Assembly: GCA_945876035.1 (NCBI GenBank)
Contig: CAMCMU010000006.1
Location: 1-64,000 of the forward strand
From: Schlesneria paludicola DSM 18645
Lineage (GTDB): Bacteria > Planctomycetota > Planctomycetia > Planctomycetales > Planctomycetaceae
Direction: 5' to 3'
DNA: 64,000 nucleotides
A program made the translations under genes and the position numbers. Positions 9,043-17,296 of this stretch are shown here, piece after piece. The stretch's first letter is position 1, and every line of letters starts with the position of its first letter. Under the pieces are notes generated by a model that ran no database searches, was not told where the DNA came from, and saw nothing but the letters and a program-made list of their open reading frames with translations.

Positions 9043-10944
9043 ATGGACAGCACGATTTTTTTAACTGCCGCAGAAGTCGCTTCTGAATTTAATGTGGACT
9101 CACCGACGTTGGAGCGGTTTGTTCGTGAGGGTGTCCTTGGGGCACTCTCTGAAGTAGGACAACAAAAATTTAGTCGCCAAGATCTCCAGTCCCTAGTCGA
9201 TTCTGGACGGGTCAGTCCTATCACAGCAGAGATTCGATTGGATCGCCTAATCTCCGCAAGAGAAGCCACTCTCGGCAAAGGTGAGGGATATGACGAAGTC
9301 TCCTATATTGAGATCGACGAAAAGGCTTTGGCTGAGCACGCGGTTTCGCAGTTGACGGACGAGCAATTTGAGGACCGAACACCGGTCGTCGAAATCGGGA
9401 TTTTGAAAAACACGCCTCCGCAGGCCGACGCGAATGCATTGAAAATGCCGCAGGCGGAACCGTATCAATACCTCCACAGCGAGCCCTCCGATGCCTCGCC
9501 TCCAAGCGTAAGCAGTGTGCAGATCGAGTTGAAGGGTCCTTCTTCTAATGCCGGAACCCTCTCGGACAGCGCGTTCGAACTCGACGATTTTATTAAAAAA
9601 ACTGGCAGCGATAGTGATGTTTGGATTGCCAAAAATCTGGCCGACAGTGACAGCGATGTTCAGCTCTCAGATGCCGCGAATCCGAACAGACCGAGTCTCG
9701 CCCAACGTCTTCCTGACAGTGACAGTGACGTTCGGATTGCCGACAACTTGAAAGACAGTGACAGCGATGTCCGGCTCGCGAGTCACTCTCCAAGTGGGCT
9801 TTCGGAAGATGCTGGAATCATGCCCAACGTTGGCACAGATACCAAAGTTCCTGCTTCTCATTCTTCTCTGAAGAAACCGCAATCGGTGAATCCCAAGGAG
9901 CCTGTTTCCATTGAAAAGACAGAACCCTTGGAGAAAACGAGCTTGATGCACAGTTTTGAGAACCCTCCATCGGTCGCCACGCGAAATGATTCGGAAAAGG
10001 CTGCCAAAACCGATGCGTCAGGAAGTGCCATCGATCTAGGTGATGACAGTGGAATCAGTCTATTCGACTTGGAGGACAGCGGGATTACGCTCGACAGTGG
10101 TTCTGATGGGGGACCTCACGCCGCAGGAAGCTCGATCGTATTGTCGGGCGCCGACAGTGGTGTCACCTTGGAAATTGGGGATCCCGATCATTTCGGACTG
10201 GACAACTACAGTGGCCTAACGCTCGCTGGAGAAAGCGGCATTTCTCTGGAAACGGGTGACAGCGGCATTTCTCTGGGAGCACCCGACAGCGGTTTAGCGA
10301 TGCTATCGGCGAGCGACTCGGGAATCCGGCTTTCTTCCAAAAAACCGTCTTCTTCGCCAGACGACCTCGGCGCCACAACCTTTAAGGGGGATGATCCCGC
10401 GAAAACTCAAATGATTGAGTCTTTATCCAATTCTGGAAAATCATTGAACGTCAGCAAGGATCTGTCACAAACTCGAACGACTGGCGAAATATCGATTCTC
10501 GACGAGGATGATTTTGAAACCGCGGGGACACCTGTGCCAAGTCCCGAGCGAATCAAGGACAGTCCCGGGTTGACTGATGCCTTCCGAATGGACGACTCCC
10601 CAGCGGTCGACGAACTTGATATTGCCGACGAATTGGAAGCGGGCTTCGGCGTTGAGGATCAAGACATTTTCGATGCCGAGGAAGCCGCGTTTAATGACGA
10701 TGACGAGTATCCCAAGAGCAACGAATACCCCTCTTCAGCGGCCGAAATGAGCGACGTTAAAAAATCCAAAGGGCAGCGTGAGCCCGCTTGGGGGCTGGGC
10801 ATGTCGATTGGGTTAATCGCCTGCTCCGTGGTTCTCGCCGTAAACTCTGTTGTCATTTGGGCCGGTGTTTCGTCGATGTGGAGCGGTGCCGAGGGCTCGG
10901 GTATCGCCTCGGGAATCATTGCGCAATTGGCGGGACTCATTTGA
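9043..10944 (+). CDS. HTH-domain membrane protein with SDSDV and DSG repeats
   Basis: A 633-residue protein with three parts. Residues 5-62 look like a MerR/excisionase-type helix-turn-helix (LTAAEVASEFNVDSPTLERF, later LQSLVDSGRVSPI). Residues about 185-245 hold four copies of SDSDV followed by R, W or Q and I or L. Residues about 332-430 hold eight or more copies of a (D/E)SG(I/V/L)(S/T/R)L motif. The remaining linker is acidic and low in complexity. Near the C-terminus (about 584-606) one strongly hydrophobic segment suggests a membrane anchor, preceded by KKSKGQREPAW. The arrangement (cytoplasmic HTH, disordered acidic linker, tail anchor) fits a membrane-bound regulator or scaffold, but no function is known to me. 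Proteins with similar SDSDV runs occur in planctomycetes as far as I recall. It stands alone, divergent from 8743. Confidence 0.7.
   Translation: MDSTIFLTAAEVASEFNVDSPTLERFVREGVLGALSEVGQQKFSRQDLQSLVDSGRVSPITAEIRLDRLISAREATLGKGEGYDEVSYIEIDEKALAEHAVSQLTDEQFEDRTPVVEIGILKNTPPQADANALKMPQAEPYQYLHSEPSDASPPSVSSVQIELKGPSSNAGTLSDSAFELDDFIKKTGSDSDVWIAKNLADSDSDVQLSDAANPNRPSLAQRLPDSDSDVRIADNLKDSDSDVRLASHSPSGLSEDAGIMPNVGTDTKVPASHSSLKKPQSVNPKEPVSIEKTEPLEKTSLMHSFENPPSVATRNDSEKAAKTDASGSAIDLGDDSGISLFDLEDSGITLDSGSDGGPHAAGSSIVLSGADSGVTLEIGDPDHFGLDNYSGLTLAGESGISLETGDSGISLGAPDSGLAMLSASDSGIRLSSKKPSSSPDDLGATTFKGDDPAKTQMIESLSNSGKSLNVSKDLSQTRTTGEISILDEDDFETAGTPVPSPERIKDSPGLTDAFRMDDSPAVDELDIADELEAGFGVEDQDIFDAEEAAFNDDDEYPKSNEYPSSAAEMSDVKKSKGQREPAWGLGMSIGLIACSVVLAVNSVVIWAGVSSMWSGAEGSGIASGIIAQLAGLI
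9589..10341 (+). repeat. In-gene repeat region coding SDSDV and DSG motifs
   Basis: The DNA shows recurring GACAGTGACAGCGATGT-like units between about 9600 and 9780 (four copies, spaced by 42-66 nt). GACAGCGG(A/C)AT-like units recur between about 10040 and 10330. Codon use differs between copies, so the repeats are maintained at protein level and are not recent DNA duplications. Confidence 0.6.
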
Positions 10945-11013
10945 CGGAACTCACGGAGTTGCCAATATCAGTGGAAGATTGCCGAGATCGGAAGTGTTTC
11001 AGCCTCAGGAGAG

Positions 11014-12153
11014 TCAGGGAACGTTCCTGCTGGGGGTGTTCTTGTGACCCTGCAGGGGTTGGCTGAGAACTGTCCGGAATCCACAGTGGATGGTGCCTGA
11101 CTGGACGTCACCCTTCATGCGTGCGGACACCCGATATCCCGTGCAATAGTCGTCACTGCACAGGAATGATCCTCCTCGTTGAACCCGCTTCGGAATTGTC
11201 GGGTCATTCGGATCAAAACTGTCGATCGGCCCCCGAGGATTACGGGATTGGTGGATATTGTAAGAGTCCGGCCGATACCAGTCATGACACCACTCCCAGA
11301 CGTTGCCGGACATGTCATAGAGGCCATATCCATTTGGCGGAAAGGACTTTACAGGGGCCGTTCCGGCAAACCCATCTGAGCAGGTATTGTTTTCTGGAAA
11401 CGTTCCCTGCCAGATATTGTTCATCGACTTGCCTTCGGGATTGCATTCCCGCCCCCAAGGGTATTCCGCCCCATCCAATCCGCCCCGCGCTGCCCGTTCC
11501 CATTCGCTTTCAGTCGGCAAACGGCGACCTGCCCAACGACAGTACTCGACCGCATCATCCCAAGACACCTGTGTGACGGGATGGCCCATCTGATCTTGAA
11601 TCGACGATTGAGGGCCGAGTGGATGTCGCCAACTGGCTCCTGGTTCATATTTCCATACTTGGTAAGGCCAATTCACAAAATCTTTGCGAAGGGTTCGCAT
11701 GTCGATATTTGGATTGAAACAGATCGATCCGGGAACAAGTATCGCTTCGTCAATATTCGAGCCCAAAGGAACCTGAGCTGCAATATCGTCTCTGTTCGGC
11801 TTCCGTTCCGCCGTTGTGACATAGTGCGTGTTGTCGATAAATTCTGAAAATTGAGCATTCGTCACCTCCGTCTCGTCCATCCACAGTCCGTCAATGGTCA
11901 CACGGTGTTCGATCTGTTCATCCGCATGCGGACCACTCGAATTCCCCATGAGAAACGTCCCTCCTGGTATCCAACACATTCCCGCAGGGGTTATTCCCGG
12001 TTGATCCCTGAGCGGCATTGTCTTATTTGACGCCGCTTTCGGGACGGGGGGGATGCTGTTCGGCACGGGAGTCCCCACAGGACTCCAAATCGCCAATGAA
12101 AGAAGCAGTGAACACAGGAGTGGCGGAACAGCGTAGGCCCATTTAATTTTCAT
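11014..12153 (-). CDS. Formylglycine-generating enzyme (sulfatase maturation), exported
   Basis: FGE/SUMF1-family enzymes oxidise the active-site cysteine of sulfatases to formylglycine. The chosen ATG at 12153 has GAGGT 6 nt upstream and starts a signal or anchor (MKIKWAYAVPPLLCSLLLSL), giving 379 residues; the frame remains open far upstream without support. The FGE domain runs from about residue 55 (PAGMCWIPGGTFLMGN) to the end, with the typical QVSWDDAVEYCRWAGRRLP and MSGNVWEWCHDWY motifs. Both copper-binding catalytic cysteines are present in CSDDYC (Cys332 and Cys337), which many FGE-like paralogues lack, so true catalytic activity is likely. The export signal suggests that it acts outside the cytoplasm. 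No sulfatase gene lies in the window, but planctomycetes usually have many. Confidence 0.88.
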   Translation of the reverse strand: MKIKWAYAVPPLLCSLLLSLAIWSPVGTPVPNSIPPVPKAASNKTMPLRDQPGITPAGMCWIPGGTFLMGNSSGPHADEQIEHRVTIDGLWMDETEVTNAQFSEFIDNTHYVTTAERKPNRDDIAAQVPLGSNIDEAILVPGSICFNPNIDMRTLRKDFVNWPYQVWKYEPGASWRHPLGPQSSIQDQMGHPVTQVSWDDAVEYCRWAGRRLPTESEWERAARGGLDGAEYPWGRECNPEGKSMNNIWQGTFPENNTCSDGFAGTAPVKSFPPNGYGLYDMSGNVWEWCHDWYRPDSYNIHQSRNPRGPIDSFDPNDPTIPKRVQRGGSFLCSDDYCTGYRVSARMKGDVQSGTIHCGFRTVLSQPLQGHKNTPSRNVP

Positions 12154-12836
12154 GATTGACCTCATCGCGGAGACGAATGATCGGTTCCTGCAGAATCTGT
12201 GTGACTCAGCAGACGATAAAACGTGCGTGATCTTATTCTCGAAGCCGAATAGGAACAGCATTCCTATTCGGCTTCTGCCGTGGTTATTGTCCTGAGTGAG
12301 ACGTCGATTGGAAAGTGGCTGAGTCATTCCGGGATGAAATTGAGCCCGATTCGATCTCGAGAGTTGCGAATCGAGGACGTCTAGGACTCTGCTTTTCGTC
12401 ACCCACACGAGGATCCCTGAGCGGATCGACGATCGTTTTCAGAATCGCTGGAAGGGTTGTGGCGTGTGGCAAGACGTATCGAAGATCGCGGTCCAACCGG
12501 AGATGCTTGTTACCTCCGGCTCCAAAGCATGAAGTTCCGGATGAGGACTCGCCATCCGGGGGATTGCCACCCACCAACGAGCGTCTCCTTTGAGGAAATC
12601 CTGCGTTGGATTGTCGTTTGAGGATTCCGAATTCGGTGATACGCCAGAGGGGATCTCGCGTGGCCAAGTCGGAACGGTTTATTGAAGTGCGTCGACGACA
12701 CCCCCAGCATCGATGAGACGCGTGACTCAAATCTCACTCGACGTGGGTCTCGTTGAGAACGCAGTCGAGGGAAGCGGATCCCTGACTGTCGCATGGGTGA
12801 AGTCCTAACGCACTTGGATTCACCGGACGTGACCGA
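12154..12836. other. Intergenic region upstream of the FGE gene
   Basis: About 680 nt. The frames present (12315-12593 plus, 12284-12730 minus) have no domain and skewed composition. The one striking element is the perfect hairpin at 12241-12275. Confidence 0.45.
12241..12275. terminator. Perfect 15-bp hairpin upstream of the FGE gene
   Basis: GAAGCCGAATAGGAA (12241-12255) is the exact reverse complement of TTCCTATTCGGCTTC (12261-12275), with a 5-nt loop CAGCA. It lies 88 nt before the FGE start and about 560 nt after the end of the preceding minus-strand gene. No U-run flanks it. It may be a terminator for an unseen upstream transcript, or a leader structure controlling the FGE gene. Confidence 0.6.
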
Positions 12837-13415
12837 TTAATCTCGCATATATCGATTACGAAACAGTTGCCACGTTCGGTTTTGGGAGGGTTCTGAAATA
12901 CCGACACGACGGAATGACCGTGGTTGAAAGCCAATGAACGAAGCCACCACAATCATCGCGGAAGAGTACAAAATTCCGGTACGAACGGTTCGGTCTTCGG
13001 CCAATCGCGAGAGCCACGGGAGATACCATACCTGCGGTGTGACCGCCTCGATTTCCTGAATCTTGAATTGATTCCTGTTCAACTTCAGATCATCAGCCAC
13101 AGGAATAATTTCTTCATCAGATAAAACCGCATCAAATTCAACTCGAGTGAGCTCATTGACGAACTCCCGATCCTCTCGAATTGCCTTGGCCACGAGTTGC
13201 AGCCTTTCATTCTGATTTTCGACCGAGATGAGATTCAACTGACCCACGGAAAAGAGGTCTCGCAATCGGATGTTCTCCACGATCTTTGGAGCCAAAGCGA
13301 TAGAAGCAAACAGGCTGGCACCGGCCAGCAGACTGAGCCACGCCAACAAAGACACGATCAATCCTGACACCGATTCATTTTCGCATTGGCGATCGGAAAC
13401 GAGAGGGCTGTCCAT
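12837..13415 (-). CDS. Two-pass membrane protein of unknown function
   Basis: A 192-residue protein with hydrophobic segments near residues 20-43 (GLIVSLLAWLSLLAGASLFA) and 145-165 (TGILYSSAMIVVASFIGF). Between them is a charged extracytoplasmic or cytoplasmic domain that starts with a coiled-coil-like LRDLFSVGQLNLISVENQN stretch. No family recognised. The ATG at 13415 was chosen over 13427 because it sits closer to the first membrane segment; the evidence is weak. The gene is divergent from the gene at 13675. Confidence 0.55.
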   Translation of the reverse strand: MDSPLVSDRQCENESVSGLIVSLLAWLSLLAGASLFASIALAPKIVENIRLRDLFSVGQLNLISVENQNERLQLVAKAIREDREFVNELTRVEFDAVLSDEEIIPVADDLKLNRNQFKIQEIEAVTPQVWYLPWLSRLAEDRTVRTGILYSSAMIVVASFIGFQPRSFRRVGISEPSQNRTWQLFRNRYMRD

Positions 13416-13674
13416 GGGAGTTCTCAAAATTAAGACGCGTCATTCGAAGCCTAGATTCCGGTGGCATCATCGTAATTTTGGCTTTCAGACTTGAGCGGGG
13501 GGCGTTCCCGTCAGAAATATCACAGCTCAATGAAATCTGAGATCGTTCACTACAACCGTTCAAATTGGCAAAGGACCCGTGTCCCGACTCGTCTTGCTGG
13601 AAGCCAAGCTCTGCACTACAACCCCGCCCGCTGTGCGAGTCGCCAGACATGGTGGAAGAGAGGATCTGCGACGG

Positions 13675-14163
13675 ATGGACTATCGATTGAAACCACCAGG
13701 TAAGACGTGTGCCGGGACAGGACGTCCGCTCGTTCCCGGCGAAGTGTGCCATTCTGTACTGATCGAGAAGGAAGGTCACCTCGTCCGATTCGATTATTCC
13801 GATGCAGGGTGGTCCGAGCCACCCAAGGGACACGTTGGTTACTGGAAAACAACAACTCCTGCGGTGACTGATGCCCCGACACAGACACTCGATGCCGAAT
13901 CGGCACAGCGTTATTTCGAGCAACTGTCCGAGGAAGCCAGCCCGACTCACGATCGACAACGATATGTCTTGGCGTTGATTTTGCTGCAACAACGTCGATT
14001 GCGACTTGAAAACACCAGAGAGGATGGCGATGACGAGTTTCTGGAGCTCAGCGGTCGGCACGGTGAAGGGTCATTTGAAGTCCGAAACCTCAAACTTTCG
14101 GATGCGGACACTCAGCAGTTGCAAGTCGAATTGAAATCTCATCTGTCCACTGAATGGTCGTAA
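13675..14163 (+). CDS. Hypothetical protein, possible zinc-binding N-terminus
   Basis: A 162-residue soluble protein. The N-terminus MDYRLKPPGKTCAGTGRPL followed by VPGEVCHSVL is a short pattern seen in planctomycete proteins as far as I recall; two cysteines and a histidine could bind metal. A GWSEPPKGHVGYW stretch follows, then a charged helical region (QRYVLALILLQQRRLRLEN). The start at 13675 has GAGAGGA about 11 nt upstream. The stop lies 14 nt before the start of the next gene, so the two are probably co-transcribed and translationally coupled with the lipoprotein at 14178. Function is unknown; the neighbour suggests an envelope-related operon. Confidence 0.6.
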   Translation: MDYRLKPPGKTCAGTGRPLVPGEVCHSVLIEKEGHLVRFDYSDAGWSEPPKGHVGYWKTTTPAVTDAPTQTLDAESAQRYFEQLSEEASPTHDRQRYVLALILLQQRRLRLENTREDGDDEFLELSGRHGEGSFEVRNLKLSDADTQQLQVELKSHLSTEWS

Positions 14164-14177
14164 CAGGGACAATTCCA

Positions 14178-15368
14178 ATGCGGACGGAACTCAATCGACC
14201 CATCTTGGCAAAGGGCTATCGGTGTCTGCACCGGCGTTCAGTCTGCCTTGTGCTCAGGTCACGGCTCCTCTCGCCTCCATCCCGATTGGCCCTTTCTGTT
14301 TTTGTTGCCATGTCGCTGTGGGGCAGTCTTTCTGGATGTGCTGGATTTCGAGGATTGGGTTTTCGGCGAGGCGTTGACCCGATTGCCGGAGCACCAAAAC
14401 CCCGTTGGACGGACGACCCACAGCCGGAAGATGTTGTCGAGCACCTCAATCGGAACGTCGACAAATTACAGGCTTGGCGTGCAAATAATATTCGAATTCG
14501 CGCAAACAATATTCCGTTGTCTGGCACCCTCGCGGTCGAACGTGGGCGACGTTTACGCCTCGTTGTGAATTCGATCGCAGGCAACGAAGTCGACATTGGC
14601 AGCAACGACGATCTGTTTTGGGTTTGGGCGAAGCGCATGCCGCCCCCTGAATACGTTGTCTGTCACCACAAAGATACGGAAGCCGTACGACAAGCGATGG
14701 GCATCCCGTTTGAACCGGAGTGGTTGATGCAGGCACTCGGAGTGTCTCCTTTGAATTCAGCGGGAATGAGCGTGGAGCTCGAACCGACGATTCGACAAGC
14801 GCGGCTGGTTCAGAATGTAACATCGGCAGATGGGCATCCGTTGCGCAAGGTGATCCTTGTAGACCTGGCTCGAGGCCTGATTCTAGAGCACAGCGTGTAC
14901 GACGATCGAGGTCAACGTATCGCAGTGGCTCGGTTGGATGGCCACAGACTCGACGAGTCCAGCGGTGTGATCATGCCGCGTCGAGTCAAGCTCGACTGGC
15001 CTCAAAATCAAATGTCGCTGGTGATGACTCTTGGCCCTATTGAAATCAATCCCAAGGGAATTCCCTCGCAAATCTGGGACATGCCCAAGATGCAGGGTTA
15101 TCAAGTCGTCGATTTGGGTGCGACTATTCAACCGGGGACACGACTGGCGGATCGAGGGACTGATGCTCCGATCAAATTACTCACGCCTGCACTCGGTCAA
15201 GACGACAATGTCGGCCATGTCAAACTGGATACCGTCGGTTTTCCTGAGGATGAACGTTCTCAAGGCGTGGACGAACAGGAGGGCACGGAAGATACCGAGT
15301 TGCCGACTCAGGACACTGTCAGAGATGTGGTCAAGCCATCGATTCCGAAGAATTGGTGGAACGAATAA
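14178..15368 (+). CDS. LolA/LolB-like outer-membrane lipoprotein
   Basis: A 396-residue predicted lipoprotein. After a long basic N-terminus, a hydrophobic segment ends in the lipobox LSGC (Cys54 from ATG 14178). The mature part begins AGFRGLGFRRGVDPIAG, then HLNRNVDKLQAWRAN and alternating short strands (RANNIPLSGTLAVERGRRL, then LVVNSIAGNEVDIGSNDD) characteristic of the LolA/LolB-type half-barrel used to carry lipoproteins or lipids. Later EHSVYDDRGQRIAVARLDGH fits the same fold. The C-terminal 60 residues are acidic and likely disordered. An alternative ATG at 14154 overlaps the previous stop. The EVE-domain gene follows after 34 nt on the same strand. The fold assignment is an inference from strand pattern and not from a specific motif. 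Confidence 0.65.
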   Translation: MRTELNRPILAKGYRCLHRRSVCLVLRSRLLSPPSRLALSVFVAMSLWGSLSGCAGFRGLGFRRGVDPIAGAPKPRWTDDPQPEDVVEHLNRNVDKLQAWRANNIRIRANNIPLSGTLAVERGRRLRLVVNSIAGNEVDIGSNDDLFWVWAKRMPPPEYVVCHHKDTEAVRQAMGIPFEPEWLMQALGVSPLNSAGMSVELEPTIRQARLVQNVTSADGHPLRKVILVDLARGLILEHSVYDDRGQRIAVARLDGHRLDESSGVIMPRRVKLDWPQNQMSLVMTLGPIEINPKGIPSQIWDMPKMQGYQVVDLGATIQPGTRLADRGTDAPIKLLTPALGQDDNVGHVKLDTVGFPEDERSQGVDEQEGTEDTELPTQDTVRDVVKPSIPKNWWNE

Positions 15369-15402
15369 CACGACTTCTGCCCCAAACCGATGAAACTCGA
15401 AA

Positions 15403-15909
15403 ATGTCAACCGGTTCATGTCCCGCACGCCGCTTTTGGCTCTTCAAGTCGGAGCCTTCGGCATTTGGAATAGAGCATCTGGCTCAGTCCCCGCGTCAAAC
15501 CGCACCGTGGGATGGCGTCAGGAATTACCAAGCGCGAAATTTTCTTCGTGATGACGTTCAGTGCGGTGATCAAGTCTTGTTCTATCACAGTCGCGAGGAA
15601 CCGCTGGGAATCTTTGGAACGATGGAAGTCGTCAAACAGGGCTACCCCGATACCACGGCATTCAATCCGAAAAGCAAATACTTCGATCCGAAAAGTGATC
15701 TAACGAATCCTCGATGGTACATGGTCGACGTCAAGCTTGTCCGTCGTTTTGCAGAACCGCTGACTCGTGATCAATTGGCGAATGACGAAGTCGCGTCGAA
15801 AATGCTGGTGCTCAAACGCGGCATGCGGCTTTCTATCCAACCGGTCTCCCCGGCCGAATGGGCTGCGGTGCTTCAACTCGCTGGCATGTCCACGTGGCAT
15901 GAGTCGTAG
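15403..15909 (+). CDS. EVE domain-containing protein (ThyN1/YdcG-like)
   Basis: A 168-residue single-domain protein. EVE domains are relatives of PUA and YTH folds that bind modified bases, such as 5-methyl- or 5-hydroxymethyl-cytosine in DNA. The hallmark N-terminus FWLFKSEPSAF is followed by WDGVRNYQARNFLR, then DQVLFYHS near residues 58-65 and the segment SKYFDPKSDLTNPRWYMVDV, all strongly conserved in this family. Length matches the stand-alone EVE proteins. No restriction or modification gene is adjacent, so a housekeeping role is more likely than a defence role here. It follows the lipoprotein gene by 34 nt and may share its transcript. Confidence 0.9.
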   Translation: MSTGSCPARRFWLFKSEPSAFGIEHLAQSPRQTAPWDGVRNYQARNFLRDDVQCGDQVLFYHSREEPLGIFGTMEVVKQGYPDTTAFNPKSKYFDPKSDLTNPRWYMVDVKLVRRFAEPLTRDQLANDEVASKMLVLKRGMRLSIQPVSPAEWAAVLQLAGMSTWHES

Positions 15910-16050
15910 CCTGTCCTCTGACGTTTTTGGATTGCACGATGGTGGCATCCTCAATTGTTCCACCCGCCGTGTTGTGGTTGGATGAAATTTTGAAAACGGA
16001 TGCGGACTTCGGTCGTCCCTTACGGATCTGCGTCGACAGACGGCGTCTTC

Positions 16051-17253
16051 TCAAATTCGGAAAAAGATGCGTTGGCGATACAGCCACCACGCGAATCCCC
16101 AAAAACACAATAGAACCAAGTTGGAACGCACGAGGGGAATAAAATCTTCTCCCGCAGCGGCGAATAAATTCTGGCCGAAATGGGATTGAAGCAGATCGGC
16201 TGTCCAGCCTGTCAACCGCTGCGACAGGATGTACAGTGCCATCGAATTCATTCCGGCAATCTTCAATGGCCACGACCACGTCTTCCAGCCAAGTCCATCG
16301 ACCGTGGTATAAATGAAGGCGAATATTAGCAACGCAGCGCCCGCGCTGAATAATGTCCAACTCGGAGTCCAAATTCGTTTCACCAAGGGGCAATAGCCAT
16401 AATGATTCAGGGCCCAGCCGCATCCCAGCAGAACAATTCCTGCTGCGGCTAGGGAAAGCGTATTCTTCCGGTGATTTTGTGAACCACGAATGAACTCCCC
16501 GGTCATCAATCCCAGCAGCATTGTTGCAATCGACGGAATAAAATTCAGAGTTTGGTAACCACCCTCGTTCCATCGAAAAATTTCAGTACGAGGAAATTGA
16601 TTAAGGAACCACTGATCAAACACGGATGCCGCGTTGGCGTTTTTTTGCCAATGTGCTGTAAATCCCTTCAGAATAGGCCAGTCACGGGGAAGGCCAAGCA
16701 ATGTGCCATCCACCTCTGGACTGACCACCGGCGTCAGTGCGAACCACGCCCAATAGCCCAGAAAAATCGCAACGAGGGTCCCTATCTGTATACGGAAAGA
16801 ACGACGCCACAGCAGAAAGACAAAGGTGTACCCTAAGCCTATCTGCGACAGGACATTCATAAACGAAAAGTTGGTCATCGAATCTTTGGGGCCCGTGGAG
16901 AGAAACAGTCCCAAAAGAATCAGCAGCAGCGATCGAAACACGGCCTGACTCAGCAATGACAAAAACGGTGTTCTCGCATGGCTCTTTCGAGAATACGAGA
17001 ACGGCATGGACATGCCGACCATGAACATGAACGATGGCTGGATCAAGTCCCAGAAGGCACAACCGACCCAAGGGACGTGTTGAAATTGAAATCGCAGACT
17101 TTGCCAGATGTGACTTTCAGGAAAGGCGTTTGCGGTTGCCGAGATTCCGAAACCTCCCGAGGCGAGACAGATCATCACGAATCCACGAAATGCGTCGAGC
17201 GAATCGAGTCGAGCTGCAGTGTCAACAACGGAAAGATCTTCGCGCACTCTCAA
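16051..17253 (-). CDS. DUF5009-type multi-pass membrane acyltransferase homologue
   Basis: A 400-residue protein with about ten hydrophobic segments, starting with the family signature LDSLDAFRGFVMICLA and followed by WDLIQPSFMFMVGMSMPFS. These match the DUF5009/NagX family related to heparan-alpha-glucosaminide N-acetyltransferase, which moves acetyl groups across the membrane onto amino sugars. TTG at 17253 is chosen as start because AGGAG lies 7 nt upstream. GTG 17247 and TTG 17277 are also in frame, so the true start is uncertain by a few residues. The first hydrophobic helix begins about residue 22. It is in the same direction as gatB (which lies upstream on the minus strand), separated by about 43 nt, so it may be read from the gat transcript. 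The substrate is unknown. Confidence 0.75.
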   Translation of the reverse strand: MRVREDLSVVDTAARLDSLDAFRGFVMICLASGGFGISATANAFPESHIWQSLRFQFQHVPWVGCAFWDLIQPSFMFMVGMSMPFSYSRKSHARTPFLSLLSQAVFRSLLLILLGLFLSTGPKDSMTNFSFMNVLSQIGLGYTFVFLLWRRSFRIQIGTLVAIFLGYWAWFALTPVVSPEVDGTLLGLPRDWPILKGFTAHWQKNANAASVFDQWFLNQFPRTEIFRWNEGGYQTLNFIPSIATMLLGLMTGEFIRGSQNHRKNTLSLAAAGIVLLGCGWALNHYGYCPLVKRIWTPSWTLFSAGAALLIFAFIYTTVDGLGWKTWSWPLKIAGMNSMALYILSQRLTGWTADLLQSHFGQNLFAAAGEDFIPLVRSNLVLLCFWGFAWWLYRQRIFFRI

Positions 17254-17296
17254 TGAAAATCTCCTGAGACAATTCAATCCGGCGGGAGCAGGTCAA

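Noticed and set aside
15833-16573. A 246-codon minus-strand frame spanning the EVE gene end and the DUF5009 gene
   Set aside because: It overlaps two genes with clear family signatures in other frames and has no domain of its own.
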